Shown here: positions 18,499 to 25,118 of the stretch, piece by piece
Position numbering within the stretch: position 1 is the first letter of the stretch
How the letters are laid out: each line of letters begins with the position of its first letter
Source of the DNA: Paraneptunicella aestuarii
GTDB lineage: Bacteria; Pseudomonadota; Gammaproteobacteria; Enterobacterales; Alteromonadaceae
NCBI RefSeq assembly: GCF_019900845.1
Contig: NZ_CP074570.1
Span: forward strand, 496,001-560,000
Length of the DNA: 64,000 bases
Direction: 5' to 3'
The notes under the pieces: generated by a model
Databases searched by the model: none
The model's input: the letters and a program-made list of their open reading frames with translations, nothing else
Told to the model about the DNA's origin: nothing
Translations under genes and position numbers: made by a program

Positions 18499-19305
18499 TT
18501 AAGTTACTTAGAGGAAGTTTTTGATTAAATGAAGAATCTAGTCGTTTTTATCTCAGGTCTCGTTATTTGTTCCGTTCTTGCACTTTTAGTTTTAGCCCTT
18601 ACAGGCGAAGTGAAGGATCTTGAAACAGAAACCTACAAGGCGTTTTTGCAGCTTATTGTCATTGGTGTTGCGGGTCATGTCGTTTCTATCTTGATCACAA
18701 AAGCGAACAATGAAAGGCAGGAGTTTTTAGAAAGAAATGAATTTAGAAACAGTATCTTAACTAGGTTAAATAATGCATTTATTGAAGTTAAAAAAATTAG
18801 AAGGGTATTAAGAGCAGTAGCATTAAAGAGGGATACTGGCGACAAAATCTTATATTTTGTTAAAGTCGATGACTATCACAGTCAAATGCAACTATTGAAT
18901 GAATATCAGCTAGAGTTAGAAGTTCTTGCCAAAGATATTTCTACAAATTCGGCGCTGTTTACTAATTGTGATGAAATATCAACTAACCTCAACTCAATGG
19001 AAGAATACTTGAACAGTATTGTAGATGAATACGAGCATAAACAATTGACAATTGAAAGTGACCCTCAAGGAACAATTAACACTCAAAATTTAAACAAGTT
19101 ACAAGACCTAATTGGGAATTATCGTGGCTCGATATTTCGTACCGAATTCGTCCACACTTATTATTCTAGTCTTGAAAAAGTTCGGGAAGATTTAGTTCAC
19201 ATCGCAACTTAACAAGGCGCTTAACACGTTCCCTTCGGTCACCGGGACAGTAACGCAGCGGCGCTTCGCGATTATGCCGCTACGTCACTGCCCGTTAGCT
19301 TAACG
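18499..19305 (+). mobile_element. Orphan integron gene cassette
   Basis: A cassette should run from the TTRRRY of one recombination site to the G of the next. GTTAAGT at 18498-18504 fits GTTRRRY at the left, 31 bases before the ATG, and the attC R' box GTTAGGC (19305-19311) lies at the right. It contains one ORF whose stop codon is inside the attC R'' box, the compact layout typical of cassettes. No intI gene or second cassette is seen, so it probably reached this position by secondary-site insertion or by decay of an array. Tn7 itself carries a class 2 integron, a suggestive parallel. Confidence 0.65.
18529..19212 (+). CDS. Membrane-anchored protein of unknown function, integron cassette cargo
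   Basis: A 227-residue protein I do not recognise. Two hydrophobic segments at about 5-24 and 39-58 form a membrane hairpin; the remaining 165 residues are charged, helical and probably coiled-coil, facing the cytosol if the basic region after the second segment stays inside. AGAGGAAG lies about 12 bases before the ATG. The gene is markedly more AT-rich than its neighbours, pointing to horizontal origin. The stop codon falls inside the R'' box of an attC site. Cassette genes often encode stress or phage-defence functions, but nothing in the sequence shows this here. Confidence 0.8.
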   Translation: MKNLVVFISGLVICSVLALLVLALTGEVKDLETETYKAFLQLIVIGVAGHVVSILITKANNERQEFLERNEFRNSILTRLNNAFIEVKKIRRVLRAVALKRDTGDKILYFVKVDDYHSQMQLLNEYQLELEVLAKDISTNSALFTNCDEISTNLNSMEEYLNSIVDEYEHKQLTIESDPQGTINTQNLNKLQDLIGNYRGSIFRTEFVHTYYSSLEKVREDLVHIAT

Positions 19306-19311
19306 TTAGGC
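19207..19311 (+). repeat. attC site of the gene cassette
   Basis: R'' box ACTTAAC (19207-19213, pattern RYYYAAC) overlaps the TAA stop; R' box GTTAGGC (19305-19311, pattern GTTRRRY). Inner arms GCGCTTAAC and GTTAGCTTAAC give L'' and L'. The core stem pairs 19244-19262 with 19276-19293 (GGGACAGTAACGCAGCGGC against GCCGCTACGTCACTGCCC), with an unpaired A at 19247 and G-T pairs, as expected for the extrahelical bases that set strand choice. Length is 105 bases, within the attC range. All hallmarks of attC are present. Confidence 0.85.
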
Positions 19312-19408
19312 ATTATTAATTCAAAGTTTGGGGGTTAAAGCATTATTGGAAGTGGCAATTGATATCTCGTTCGAGTTGGAGTTGCCTTCTCTAATCAAGG
19401 AGGTAGTT

Positions 19409-19579
19409 ATGAACAATTTGAACTTCATTATTTTACTAGTGAAATGCGTTTGGTGTGAGGCGGTTTTTCTGTGGGGCCTGGTGGCAACCTCAACTCGAAT
19501 GAGAGATAGATTGTTTATGGAAAGTGATGCTTCCCAAGAGAAAGCCGGGGTTCGATTCCCAAACCCACTCCAAATTTAA
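19409..19579 (+). CDS. Small hypothetical ORF with one membrane segment
   Basis: A 56-codon frame starting MNNLNFIILLVKCVWCEAVF, preceded by a strong AAGGAGGT ribosome binding site at 19398-19405. It has one hydrophobic stretch, then a short charged tail. The far end overlaps a tRNA-Gly-like 3' sequence, which is odd for a true gene. A longer frame begins at 19328 but lacks a ribosome binding site. Weakly supported; it may be a remnant of a second cassette. Confidence 0.3.
   Translation: MNNLNFIILLVKCVWCEAVFLWGLVATSTRMRDRLFMESDASQEKAGVRFPNPLQI
19529..19572 (+). other. Degenerate tRNA-Gly(CCC)-like 3' half
   Basis: CTTCCCAAG resembles the anticodon loop of tRNA-Gly(CCC), followed at about the right distance by a T-loop GGTTCGATTCC and a terminal ACTCCA like the GCTCCA end of glycine tRNAs. 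The T stem has only three good pairs and no matching 5' acceptor strand is found at tRNA distance, so it is at most a fragment. It may be a remnant of an older integration site, or chance. Confidence 0.25.
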
Positions 19580-19692
19580 AGTGGCATGAAACATAAATCA
19601 TGCCTATGTAACCTTCCCATAAAATGAGTGCACTAAGCTTTTGATATATAGTGGGGATTTAGCTAAACGAATAGTAGTAAGTGAATAGTCGA

Positions 19693-19836
19693 ATCAACAT
19701 CCCACACGTAGACGAAATTGTCGCGCCAATCGTGTATACCTTACCGTTGCAACTGTTGTCATACTACGTTGCAGTGATAAAGGGAACAGACGTAGACCAG
19801 CCTCGCAACCTGGCAAAATCGGTTACTGTCGAGTGA
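19693..19836 (+). pseudogene. glmS: Duplicate 3' fragment of glmS
   Basis: Matches glmS from 17984 onward without any indel through the stop codon and on to 19858 (166 bases in all). It encodes the same last 47 residues ([10 protein letters not shown] to SVTVE). Seven coding differences are all synonymous, while four fall in the 22 bases after the stop. Such a pattern means the fragment diverged while part of a working glmS, so it came from a related genome or is the displaced native end. No start or upstream glmS sequence is present, so it cannot be expressed as GlmS. Confidence 0.9.
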
Positions 19837-19866
19837 TTCGGCTCATAAAGTGAGTTGAATAAATGC

Positions 19867-19897
19867 GTTAATTGAATCATTATTTGATTTAATTAAC
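19867..19897 (+). promoter_or_regulatory. Operator-like palindrome upstream of fic copy 1
   Basis: GTTAATTGAATCA and TGATTTAATTAAC are 13-base inverted arms with one mismatch around a short centre. A further TTGAATCA half-site lies at about 19906-19914. The downstream protein ends in a winged helix, so autoregulation through this site is plausible, by inference. Confidence 0.6.
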
Positions 19898-19923
19898 GTC
19901 ATTTATTGAATCATTGAGCAGGT

Positions 19924-21033
19924 ATGTGGATTTGGCAGCAAGAAAACTGGCCTCATTTTCAGTGGGATAATGAGGCCATTGAGCCGAGATTAAGGCAAGT
20001 CAGGCTTAATCAGGGAGTCTTGTTGGGCAAAGCGACTGCTCAGCCTCAGAACAAGAAACAAACTATGCTGGATACTCTTCTGGCTAACATTGTTCACTCC
20101 AGCGCGATTGAGGGTGAAAAGCTTAATGCTGCCTCAGTTCGTTCCTCGTTGGCGAATAAACTTGGGATAAGCCAAGAGCGTCCATTTCCTACCACTGAGC
20201 AAACCGACGGTTTGGCTGAAATCATGTTGGACGCTACCGAGAACCTCGACGAACCTCTCACACTTGAACGTATATTGCATTGGCACAAGTGCCTTTTTCC
20301 TGAAGGTTACACCCTATTCAGTCCGATAGTTGGCGGTCGGCTTCGGGGAGATGCGCCGATGCAGGTTGTGTCTGGGAGAATTGACCGTCCAACCGTTCAT
20401 TTTGAAGCACCGGAACGAGCGCGACTTGATGCCGAGTTAAGCCAGTTTATTGAATGGTTTAATGATTCAAAGAACAGCCATCGTCTTGATCCTTTATTAC
20501 GAGCCGCAATTACGCACCTTTGGTTTGTGACTATTCATCCTCTGGATGATGGTAATGGTCGAATTACGCGGTTGTTGACCGATTTGGCGTTAGCTCAGGC
20601 AGAACAACAATCCATCCGATTTTACGCCATGCCTGTCGCTATATTGGCTAAGCGCAAAAGCTACTATGAGATCCTTGAGCATACTCAAAAAGGCGATTTA
20701 GATATTACGCCCTGGTTGCTGTGGTTTTTCGACACATTAGAAGAAGCATTTTCTGGAGTGTTAGCTGAGATTGAACAAACACTCTTTAAAACAATGTATT
20801 GGCAACAAGTTGATCAAACCCGGCTTGGTGCTGAGCAAACAAAGGTGCTAAATCGAATGTTGGATGGTGCCTTTGAGCAGGGCATTAATACCAGTCAGTA
20901 TCAAAAAGTAGCCAAGGTGAGCAGAGCCACCGCGACACGTCATCTATTATCGTTGGTTGAAGCGGGTTGTTTGACGAAGTCAGACTCCGGTGGACGGAGT
21001 ACGAGGTATTTTTTAAGCCGTTATGATAAATAG
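19924..21033 (+). CDS. Fic-family AMPylase-type protein with N-terminal DUF4172 and C-terminal wHTH, copy 1
   Basis: A 369-residue protein. The N-terminus MWIWQQENWPHF is the DUF4172 signature. HSSAIEGE near residues 58-65 fits the inhibitory helix motif [S/T]xxxE[G/N] that blocks ATP use in class II Fic proteins. The catalytic loop HPLDDGNGRITR begins at His205, a complete HPFx[D/E]GNGR motif with Leu for Phe, so AMP transfer is likely. A C-terminal winged helix (YQKVAKVSRATATRHLLSLVEAG) suggests DNA binding. The target is unknown. It is one of two tandem copies in the glmS-linked island. Confidence 0.9.
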   Translation: MWIWQQENWPHFQWDNEAIEPRLRQVRLNQGVLLGKATAQPQNKKQTMLDTLLANIVHSSAIEGEKLNAASVRSSLANKLGISQERPFPTTEQTDGLAEIMLDATENLDEPLTLERILHWHKCLFPEGYTLFSPIVGGRLRGDAPMQVVSGRIDRPTVHFEAPERARLDAELSQFIEWFNDSKNSHRLDPLLRAAITHLWFVTIHPLDDGNGRITRLLTDLALAQAEQQSIRFYAMPVAILAKRKSYYEILEHTQKGDLDITPWLLWFFDTLEEAFSGVLAEIEQTLFKTMYWQQVDQTRLGAEQTKVLNRMLDGAFEQGINTSQYQKVAKVSRATATRHLLSLVEAGCLTKSDSGGRSTRYFLSRYDK

Positions 21034-21130
21034 ATTTGCACTCACTTGGCATAGACTCAATTCGATTGTTTATCTTCTAAAAAACGTGCCACAAGTTATC
21101 CAAACAATGATTAAGCAAAAGACGTTAGAG

Positions 21131-21275
21131 TGAAACTTTATTGTCTGAAAAAATTGGGTCTGAGCTTACCCTCCGTTCCTTAAGGATGAAACTTTGACTT
21201 TGTTTAGTATTCTTACATAGTGAATAGAATACTCCTGTCGGTGGTTTTAGGATGATACTTTATTGTTCACCGACA
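21131..21275 (-). mobile_element. Tn7-like left-end array, copy 1
   Basis: Three inverted copies of the 18159 repeat: TGAAACTTTATTGT (21131), ATGAAACTTTGACTTT (21186) and ATGATACTTTATTGT (21252), spaced 55 and 66 bases, then the tip CACCGACA. Wide spacing at one end and tight spacing at the other is the Tn7 pattern. The tip differs from the TGTGGG of the other end (its complement reads TGTCGGTG). A second TGTCGGTG at 21236 makes the last 40 bases an inverted repeat. Confidence 0.6.
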
Positions 21276-21286
21276 TGAATAAATGT

Positions 21287-21317
21287 GTTAATTGAATCAT
21301 TATTTGATTTAATTAAC
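21287..21317 (+). promoter_or_regulatory. Operator-like palindrome upstream of fic copy 2
   Basis: Identical to the palindrome at 19867-19897, 1,420 bases earlier. Both fic copies thus keep the same presumed control site. Confidence 0.6.
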
Positions 21318-21343
21318 GTCATTTATTGAATCATTGAGCAGAT

Positions 21344-22453
21344 ATGTGGATTTGGCAGCAAGAAAACTGGCCTCATTTTCACTGGGATAATGAGGCCATT
21401 GAGCCGAGATTAAGACAAGTCAGGCTTAATCAGGGAGTCTTGTTGGGCAAGGCAACTGCTCAGCCCCAGGATCAAAAACAAGCCATGCTGAATACTCTTC
21501 TAGCTAACATTGTTCACTCCAGCGCGATTGAGGGGGAAAAGCTTAATGCTGCCTCAGTTCGTTCCTCGTTGGCGAATAAACTTGGGATCAGCCAAGAGCG
21601 TCCGTTTCCTACCACTGAGCAAACCGACGGTTTGGCTGAAATCATGTTGGACGCCACTGAGAACCTCGACGAACCACTGACGCTTGATCGTATATTGCAT
21701 TGGCATAAACAGCTTTTTCCTGAAGGCTACACACTTTTCAACCCTATCCTTGGTGGTCGGCTTCGGGGAGGTGCGCCGATGCAGGTTGTGTCTGGGAGAA
21801 TTGACCGTCCAACGGTTCATTTTGAAGCACCTGAACGAGCGCGACTTGATGCCGAGTTAAGCCAGTTTATTGAATGGTTTAATGATTCAAAGAACAGCCA
21901 TCGTCTTGATCCTTTATTGCGAGCTGCCATTACGCACCTTTGGTTTGTGACTATTCATCCTCTGGATGATGGTAATGGTCGAATTACGCGGTTGTTGACC
22001 GATTTGGCGTTAGCTCAGGCAGAACAACAATCCATCCGATTTTACGCCATGTCTGTCGCTATATTGGCTAAGCGCAAAAGTTACTATGAGATCCTTGAGC
22101 ATACTCAAAAAGGGGATTTAGATATTACGCCCTGGTTGCTGTGGTTTTTCGACACATTAGAAGAAGCATTTTCTGGAGTGTTAGCTGAGATTGAACAAAC
22201 ACTCTTTAAAACAATGTATTGGCAACAAGTTGATCAAACCCGGCTTGGTGCTGAACAAACAAAGGTGCTGAATCGAATGTTGGATGGTGCCTTTGAGCAG
22301 GGCATTAATACCAGTCAGTATCAAAAAGTAGCCAAGGTGAGTCGAGCCACCGCCACACGCCATCTATTAGCGTTGGTTGAGGCGGGTTGTTTGACGAAGT
22401 CAGACTCCGGTGGACGGAGTACGAGGTATTTTTTAAGCCGTTATGATAAATAG
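21344..22453 (+). CDS. Fic-family AMPylase-type protein, copy 2
   Basis: A 369-residue near-duplicate of the upstream fic gene, differing at about a dozen residues, mostly in the first 150 (for example DQKQAMLN for NKKQTMLD, HKQL for HKCL, NPILGG for SPIVGG). The DUF4172 start, the SSAIEGE inhibitory motif, HPLDDGNGRITR and the C-terminal wHTH are all intact, so neither copy is a pseudogene. Differences cluster in the region before the Fic core, while the catalytic and wHTH parts are almost unchanged. That could reflect selection or gene conversion. Confidence 0.9.
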   Translation: MWIWQQENWPHFHWDNEAIEPRLRQVRLNQGVLLGKATAQPQDQKQAMLNTLLANIVHSSAIEGEKLNAASVRSSLANKLGISQERPFPTTEQTDGLAEIMLDATENLDEPLTLDRILHWHKQLFPEGYTLFNPILGGRLRGGAPMQVVSGRIDRPTVHFEAPERARLDAELSQFIEWFNDSKNSHRLDPLLRAAITHLWFVTIHPLDDGNGRITRLLTDLALAQAEQQSIRFYAMSVAILAKRKSYYEILEHTQKGDLDITPWLLWFFDTLEEAFSGVLAEIEQTLFKTMYWQQVDQTRLGAEQTKVLNRMLDGAFEQGINTSQYQKVAKVSRATATRHLLALVEAGCLTKSDSGGRSTRYFLSRYDK

Positions 22454-22550
22454 CCGTATATTCGCCTGACGCGGGTTGCATTCTATTATCTATCTTTTAA
22501 AAAGCGTTCCATAAGTTATCCAAACAATGATTAAGCAGAAGACGTTAGAG

Positions 22551-22695
22551 TGAAACTTTATTGTCTGAAAAAATTGGGTCTGAGCTTACCCTCCGTTCCT
22601 TAAGGATGAAACTTTAACTTTGTTTAGTATTCTTACATAGTGAATAGAATACTGCTGTCGGTGGTTTTAGGATGATACTTTATTGTTCACCGACA
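22551..22695 (-). mobile_element. Tn7-like left-end array, copy 2
   Basis: The same three inverted repeats as in 21131-21275, at 22551, 22606 and 22672, ending CACCGACA at 22695. This is the outermost right boundary of the island. Confidence 0.6.
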
Positions 22696-22700
22696 GGAAT

Positions 22701-22730
22701 TGTGGGATGACAATAAAGTCCTCTCCCACA
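22701..22730. mobile_element. Solo 30-bp copy of the Tn7-like tip
   Basis: It opens TGTGGGATGACAATAAAGT, identical for 19 bases to 18150-18168, and closes TCTCCCACA. It lies five bases (GGAAT) beyond the second left end and directly before the convergent serine hydrolase stop at 22737. It has no further repeats, so it is either the scar of another insertion or a short hairpin related to the one after glmS. Confidence 0.55.
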
Positions 22731-22736
22731 GCCTTA

Positions 22737-23915
22737 CTATTCGGCTAACTGCACTGACTTTAAATAAGTGCTTTCTACAATTCCAAGTAGTCTATCCCTG
22801 AATTCTATTGGGCTTGTCCAGGTATTGATGGCATAACCTACGCTTAATTTACTTTTCGGGAAGTAGAGGGCGTCGTTGATAAATCCATTGATTGCTCCAC
22901 CGTGGTGGTACATCTGAACGCCATTTACATCCCTCACCTTTAGTCCTAAGCCATATTGGGTTTTATCGCCATTGCTTAATGTGCAGGGGGTTTTCCTTAA
23001 TTCAATCGATTCTTTGGGTAATACGTTGCTTTGCAAAAGCTGTTGTTGCCAAATTAGCAGGTCTTGCAGTGTGCCGCCGAGAGCGCCTGCTGCATGGGCG
23101 ATTCTGTATTCTGCGTAGTATTGGTGCTCTGAGGTAAAGGGAGAAAAGTCTTCTTCATATGAGCGCGCTATGTTGAGCGGATGAAAGGTATCACCCAGGT
23201 AGAGCGTATTCTTTAGTTTTAACGGTGCAATGATATTTTCTCGGTAAAAGTCACCAATGCTTTGATTGGAAACTTGTTCAATGATGCGCCCCAAAAATAA
23301 GTATCCGGTATTGTTGTATTGGTACTTTTCGTTGGGCTCTGCGTTTTTAGGAAGGCTGTCTACCAGAGCGGAGAATGTTTTCAGGGTTGTGTGGTTAATA
23401 AATCCTTTGTCTTCAATATTGTAGATATCACCTATTCCGGAGGTATGGCATAACAAAGTACGAATCGTGATGTCGTTGTTTTCAAAGGTTTTCAGAGGGA
23501 AGTGCTTATTTACCGGATCATCAAGACTGATAGCGCCTTTAGTTGCCAGTAATAAAATGCCTGTACTGGTGAATTGCTTGGTGTTGGAACCCAAGGCAAT
23601 GATGGTATTGGGTGTGAAGGGCGTTTTTGCATCGAGGTTAGAATAGCCATAGCCTTGATTAAATATTTCACCATCTTCTGTTCTGATGGCGATTTGCAAT
23701 CCTGTAAAGGTTTTGTTTTTAATGTACTCTTCAGCGAGAGTGTTGAGGCCATTTTTTAATCCTTCTATCTCATTGGATAAGGCGTTTTTTGAGGACATAA
23801 AAGCGAGAAGTAAAACAGTGAGTCGGAATATGCTGCCGAACAATTTTGTCATGCTTGTGCTGTTCTGGTCGTAAGATCCGGTAAACCTTTTCATTGAGCT
23901 TGTTTCCATGTGCAA
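22737..23915 (-). CDS. Serine hydrolase, beta-lactamase class C / DD-peptidase family
   Basis: A 392-residue PF00144 enzyme unrelated in detail to the one at 7699-8946. SNTK at 110-113 is the SxxK motif, YNNTGYL supplies YxN and HHGG near the C-terminal third is the KTG equivalent. A hydrophobic stretch at about 29-47 (IFRLTVLLLAFMSS) is the export signal; the first 20 residues are probably not translated and M22 (position 23852) gives a standard signal peptide, although no start has a clear ribosome binding site. Substrate unknown. Its 3' end abuts the Tn7-like island. Confidence 0.85.
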   Translation of the reverse strand: MHMETSSMKRFTGSYDQNSTSMTKLFGSIFRLTVLLLAFMSSKNALSNEIEGLKNGLNTLAEEYIKNKTFTGLQIAIRTEDGEIFNQGYGYSNLDAKTPFTPNTIIALGSNTKQFTSTGILLLATKGAISLDDPVNKHFPLKTFENNDITIRTLLCHTSGIGDIYNIEDKGFINHTTLKTFSALVDSLPKNAEPNEKYQYNNTGYLFLGRIIEQVSNQSIGDFYRENIIAPLKLKNTLYLGDTFHPLNIARSYEEDFSPFTSEHQYYAEYRIAHAAGALGGTLQDLLIWQQQLLQSNVLPKESIELRKTPCTLSNGDKTQYGLGLKVRDVNGVQMYHHGGAINGFINDALYFPKSKLSVGYAINTWTSPIEFRDRLLGIVESTYLKSVQLAE

Positions 23916-24045
23916 AAAACGGTTGGTGATCCATTCTAAACTATTACGACAACAGGTGCAGGGCGTTTAACTATTTGGCTAAAAAGCCTTATGCATTCAT
24001 TGCTGTTTTATTCTGTTTGGTCAGCTATGCTCGGGAGCCATAACA

Positions 24046-25116
24046 TTATCCAAAGGCTTGGCTATAAAAAGATTCTCTGGTTTTAGTGTACTTTTCATAG
24101 CTGCTTTGAAGTCTTGTCTGATAGTTGTCGAAGTTTTGTGGCATTGCGGAGTTTACGGTTTCCATTGCATGGTAAATCGCTTTTGCTGCTTCGATACCGT
24201 CGCTTAAGGCGGAAATGATGCCGGATGAAGATAAGGGATCCATGCTAAGTGCGGCGTCTCCCACAGCGAGCCAATGGTGTCCGGCAAATTGGGTTAAACG
24301 TTGTGTATTGGCAGCAAATGCATGGATTCGTTCTATCCGCTCAGGTTCAATAATCGAGGGCAGCAAGTCGGTTTGCGCCTGATACTGTGCCAGCCAGTTT
24401 TGCGGTGTTCTGAGGCGTTGTAATTTGGCGACGTTTTTATCGACCTGATAGCTCAATATGCATGTGTCTTGTGGCAGTGTTGCTGCGTACCACCAGCCAT
24501 TCTCTGAGGTGGATACCATGGAATGATTGGGCGTTTTAAAAGTGCTTAAGGCGGAGCCTGGTAGGTGAACCGCCAGTGCCAAAAGCTTGTCTAAATGCAT
24601 TTTTTCAACTTCAAAGAAAGGCGCAAGGGCTGCGGCGCGTCCGGTAGCATCAACGGCAAAATTGGCTTGTAGTTTTAGCGCATTGCCTTTTTCGTCGGTG
24701 GCGTGCAAGTGCCATTGGCTGCCTGACCAGGTTAGCGAGTGAATGTGTTGGATGTAGTGTAATTGCGCTCCGGCCTGAACGGCACTTTGTTTTAGGAACT
24801 GGTTGAATTCAAAGCGGTTGATATGCCATCCGTTGCCCATGCCATAGCGAAGATAATCGTTGAATTGGGGGGCTTGAGCCCCCCAACGGGCTAGTGTACC
24901 AAGGCAGGTACGCAATGACAGTTGTTCAAAGCTGTCAAATAAGCCCAGTTGCTTTAATAAGGTTCGCGCACTGGGCGCGAGAGTTTCGCCAATATGAAAT
25001 GGCTGCTGTTGTTCTTTTTGAAGCAAGTAAACAGGTTGTACACCTTGTTTAAGTAATGCCAGTGCAGTCGCTACTCCGGCAGGTCCTGCACCCGCAATGA
25101 TACAACCCTGATTCAA
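24046..25116 (-). CDS. LodB-like FAD-dependent flavoprotein (tryptophan-halogenase fold)
   Basis: A 356-residue protein with the dinucleotide motif GAGPAG at 8-13, the family region FHIGETLAPSARTLL and a C-terminal FAD contact GDAALSMDPLSSSGI. The order and partner gene match LodB/GoxB proteins, which are needed to build the cysteine tryptophylquinone cofactor of the neighbouring LodA-type oxidase. The halogenase-specific WxWxIP motif is not seen; the matching stretch reads WWYAATLP. Translation starts at TTG (25116), two bases after the upstream stop, so the two genes are tightly coupled. It acts in the cytosol on the unmodified precursor, by family knowledge. Confidence 0.85.
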   Translation of the reverse strand: MNQGCIIAGAGPAGVATALALLKQGVQPVYLLQKEQQQPFHIGETLAPSARTLLKQLGLFDSFEQLSLRTCLGTLARWGAQAPQFNDYLRYGMGNGWHINRFEFNQFLKQSAVQAGAQLHYIQHIHSLTWSGSQWHLHATDEKGNALKLQANFAVDATGRAAALAPFFEVEKMHLDKLLALAVHLPGSALSTFKTPNHSMVSTSENGWWYAATLPQDTCILSYQVDKNVAKLQRLRTPQNWLAQYQAQTDLLPSIIEPERIERIHAFAANTQRLTQFAGHHWLAVGDAALSMDPLSSSGIISALSDGIEAAKAIYHAMETVNSAMPQNFDNYQTRLQSSYEKYTKTRESFYSQAFG

Positions 25117-25118
25117 AC

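Larger units (their letters stand above)
18150..22695. mobile_element. Decayed or non-autonomous Tn7-like island at attTn7
   Basis: Bounded on the left by close-packed inward repeats (18150-18213) and on the right by spaced inverted repeats ending CACCGACA (22695). Cargo: an integron gene cassette, a small ORF, a second glmS 3' end and two duplicated fic genes. No tnsA-E, integrase or transposase is present, so movement in its present form would need helper proteins. The extra internal end at 21275 and the duplicate attTn7 show a layered history rather than one clean insertion. Confidence 0.6.
19856..22695 (+). repeat. Exact 1,420-bp tandem duplication carrying fic
   Basis: Unit 1 is 19856-21275, unit 2 is 21276-22695. 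Both open TGAATAAATG and close CACCGACA; every landmark (operator, start codon, stop, transposon-like repeats) is offset by exactly 1,420. Identity is high over upstream region and gene, with a more divergent patch just after each fic stop (21036-21090 versus 22456-22510). The following five bases are TGAAT after unit 1 and GGAAT after unit 2, which recalls the 5-bp target duplications of Tn7-type elements. Confidence 0.9.

Noticed and set aside
19328..19579. 83-codon reading frame from 19328
   Set aside because: No ribosome binding site is present at this start. Only the internal ATG 19409 has one, and even that is weakly supported.
18150..22730. Active Tn7 or CRISPR-associated transposon
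   Set aside because: No tnsA, tnsB, tnsC, tniQ/tnsD, cas or integrase reading frame is present within the island, and the ends differ from the TGTTGATA-type ends of the I-F3 group.
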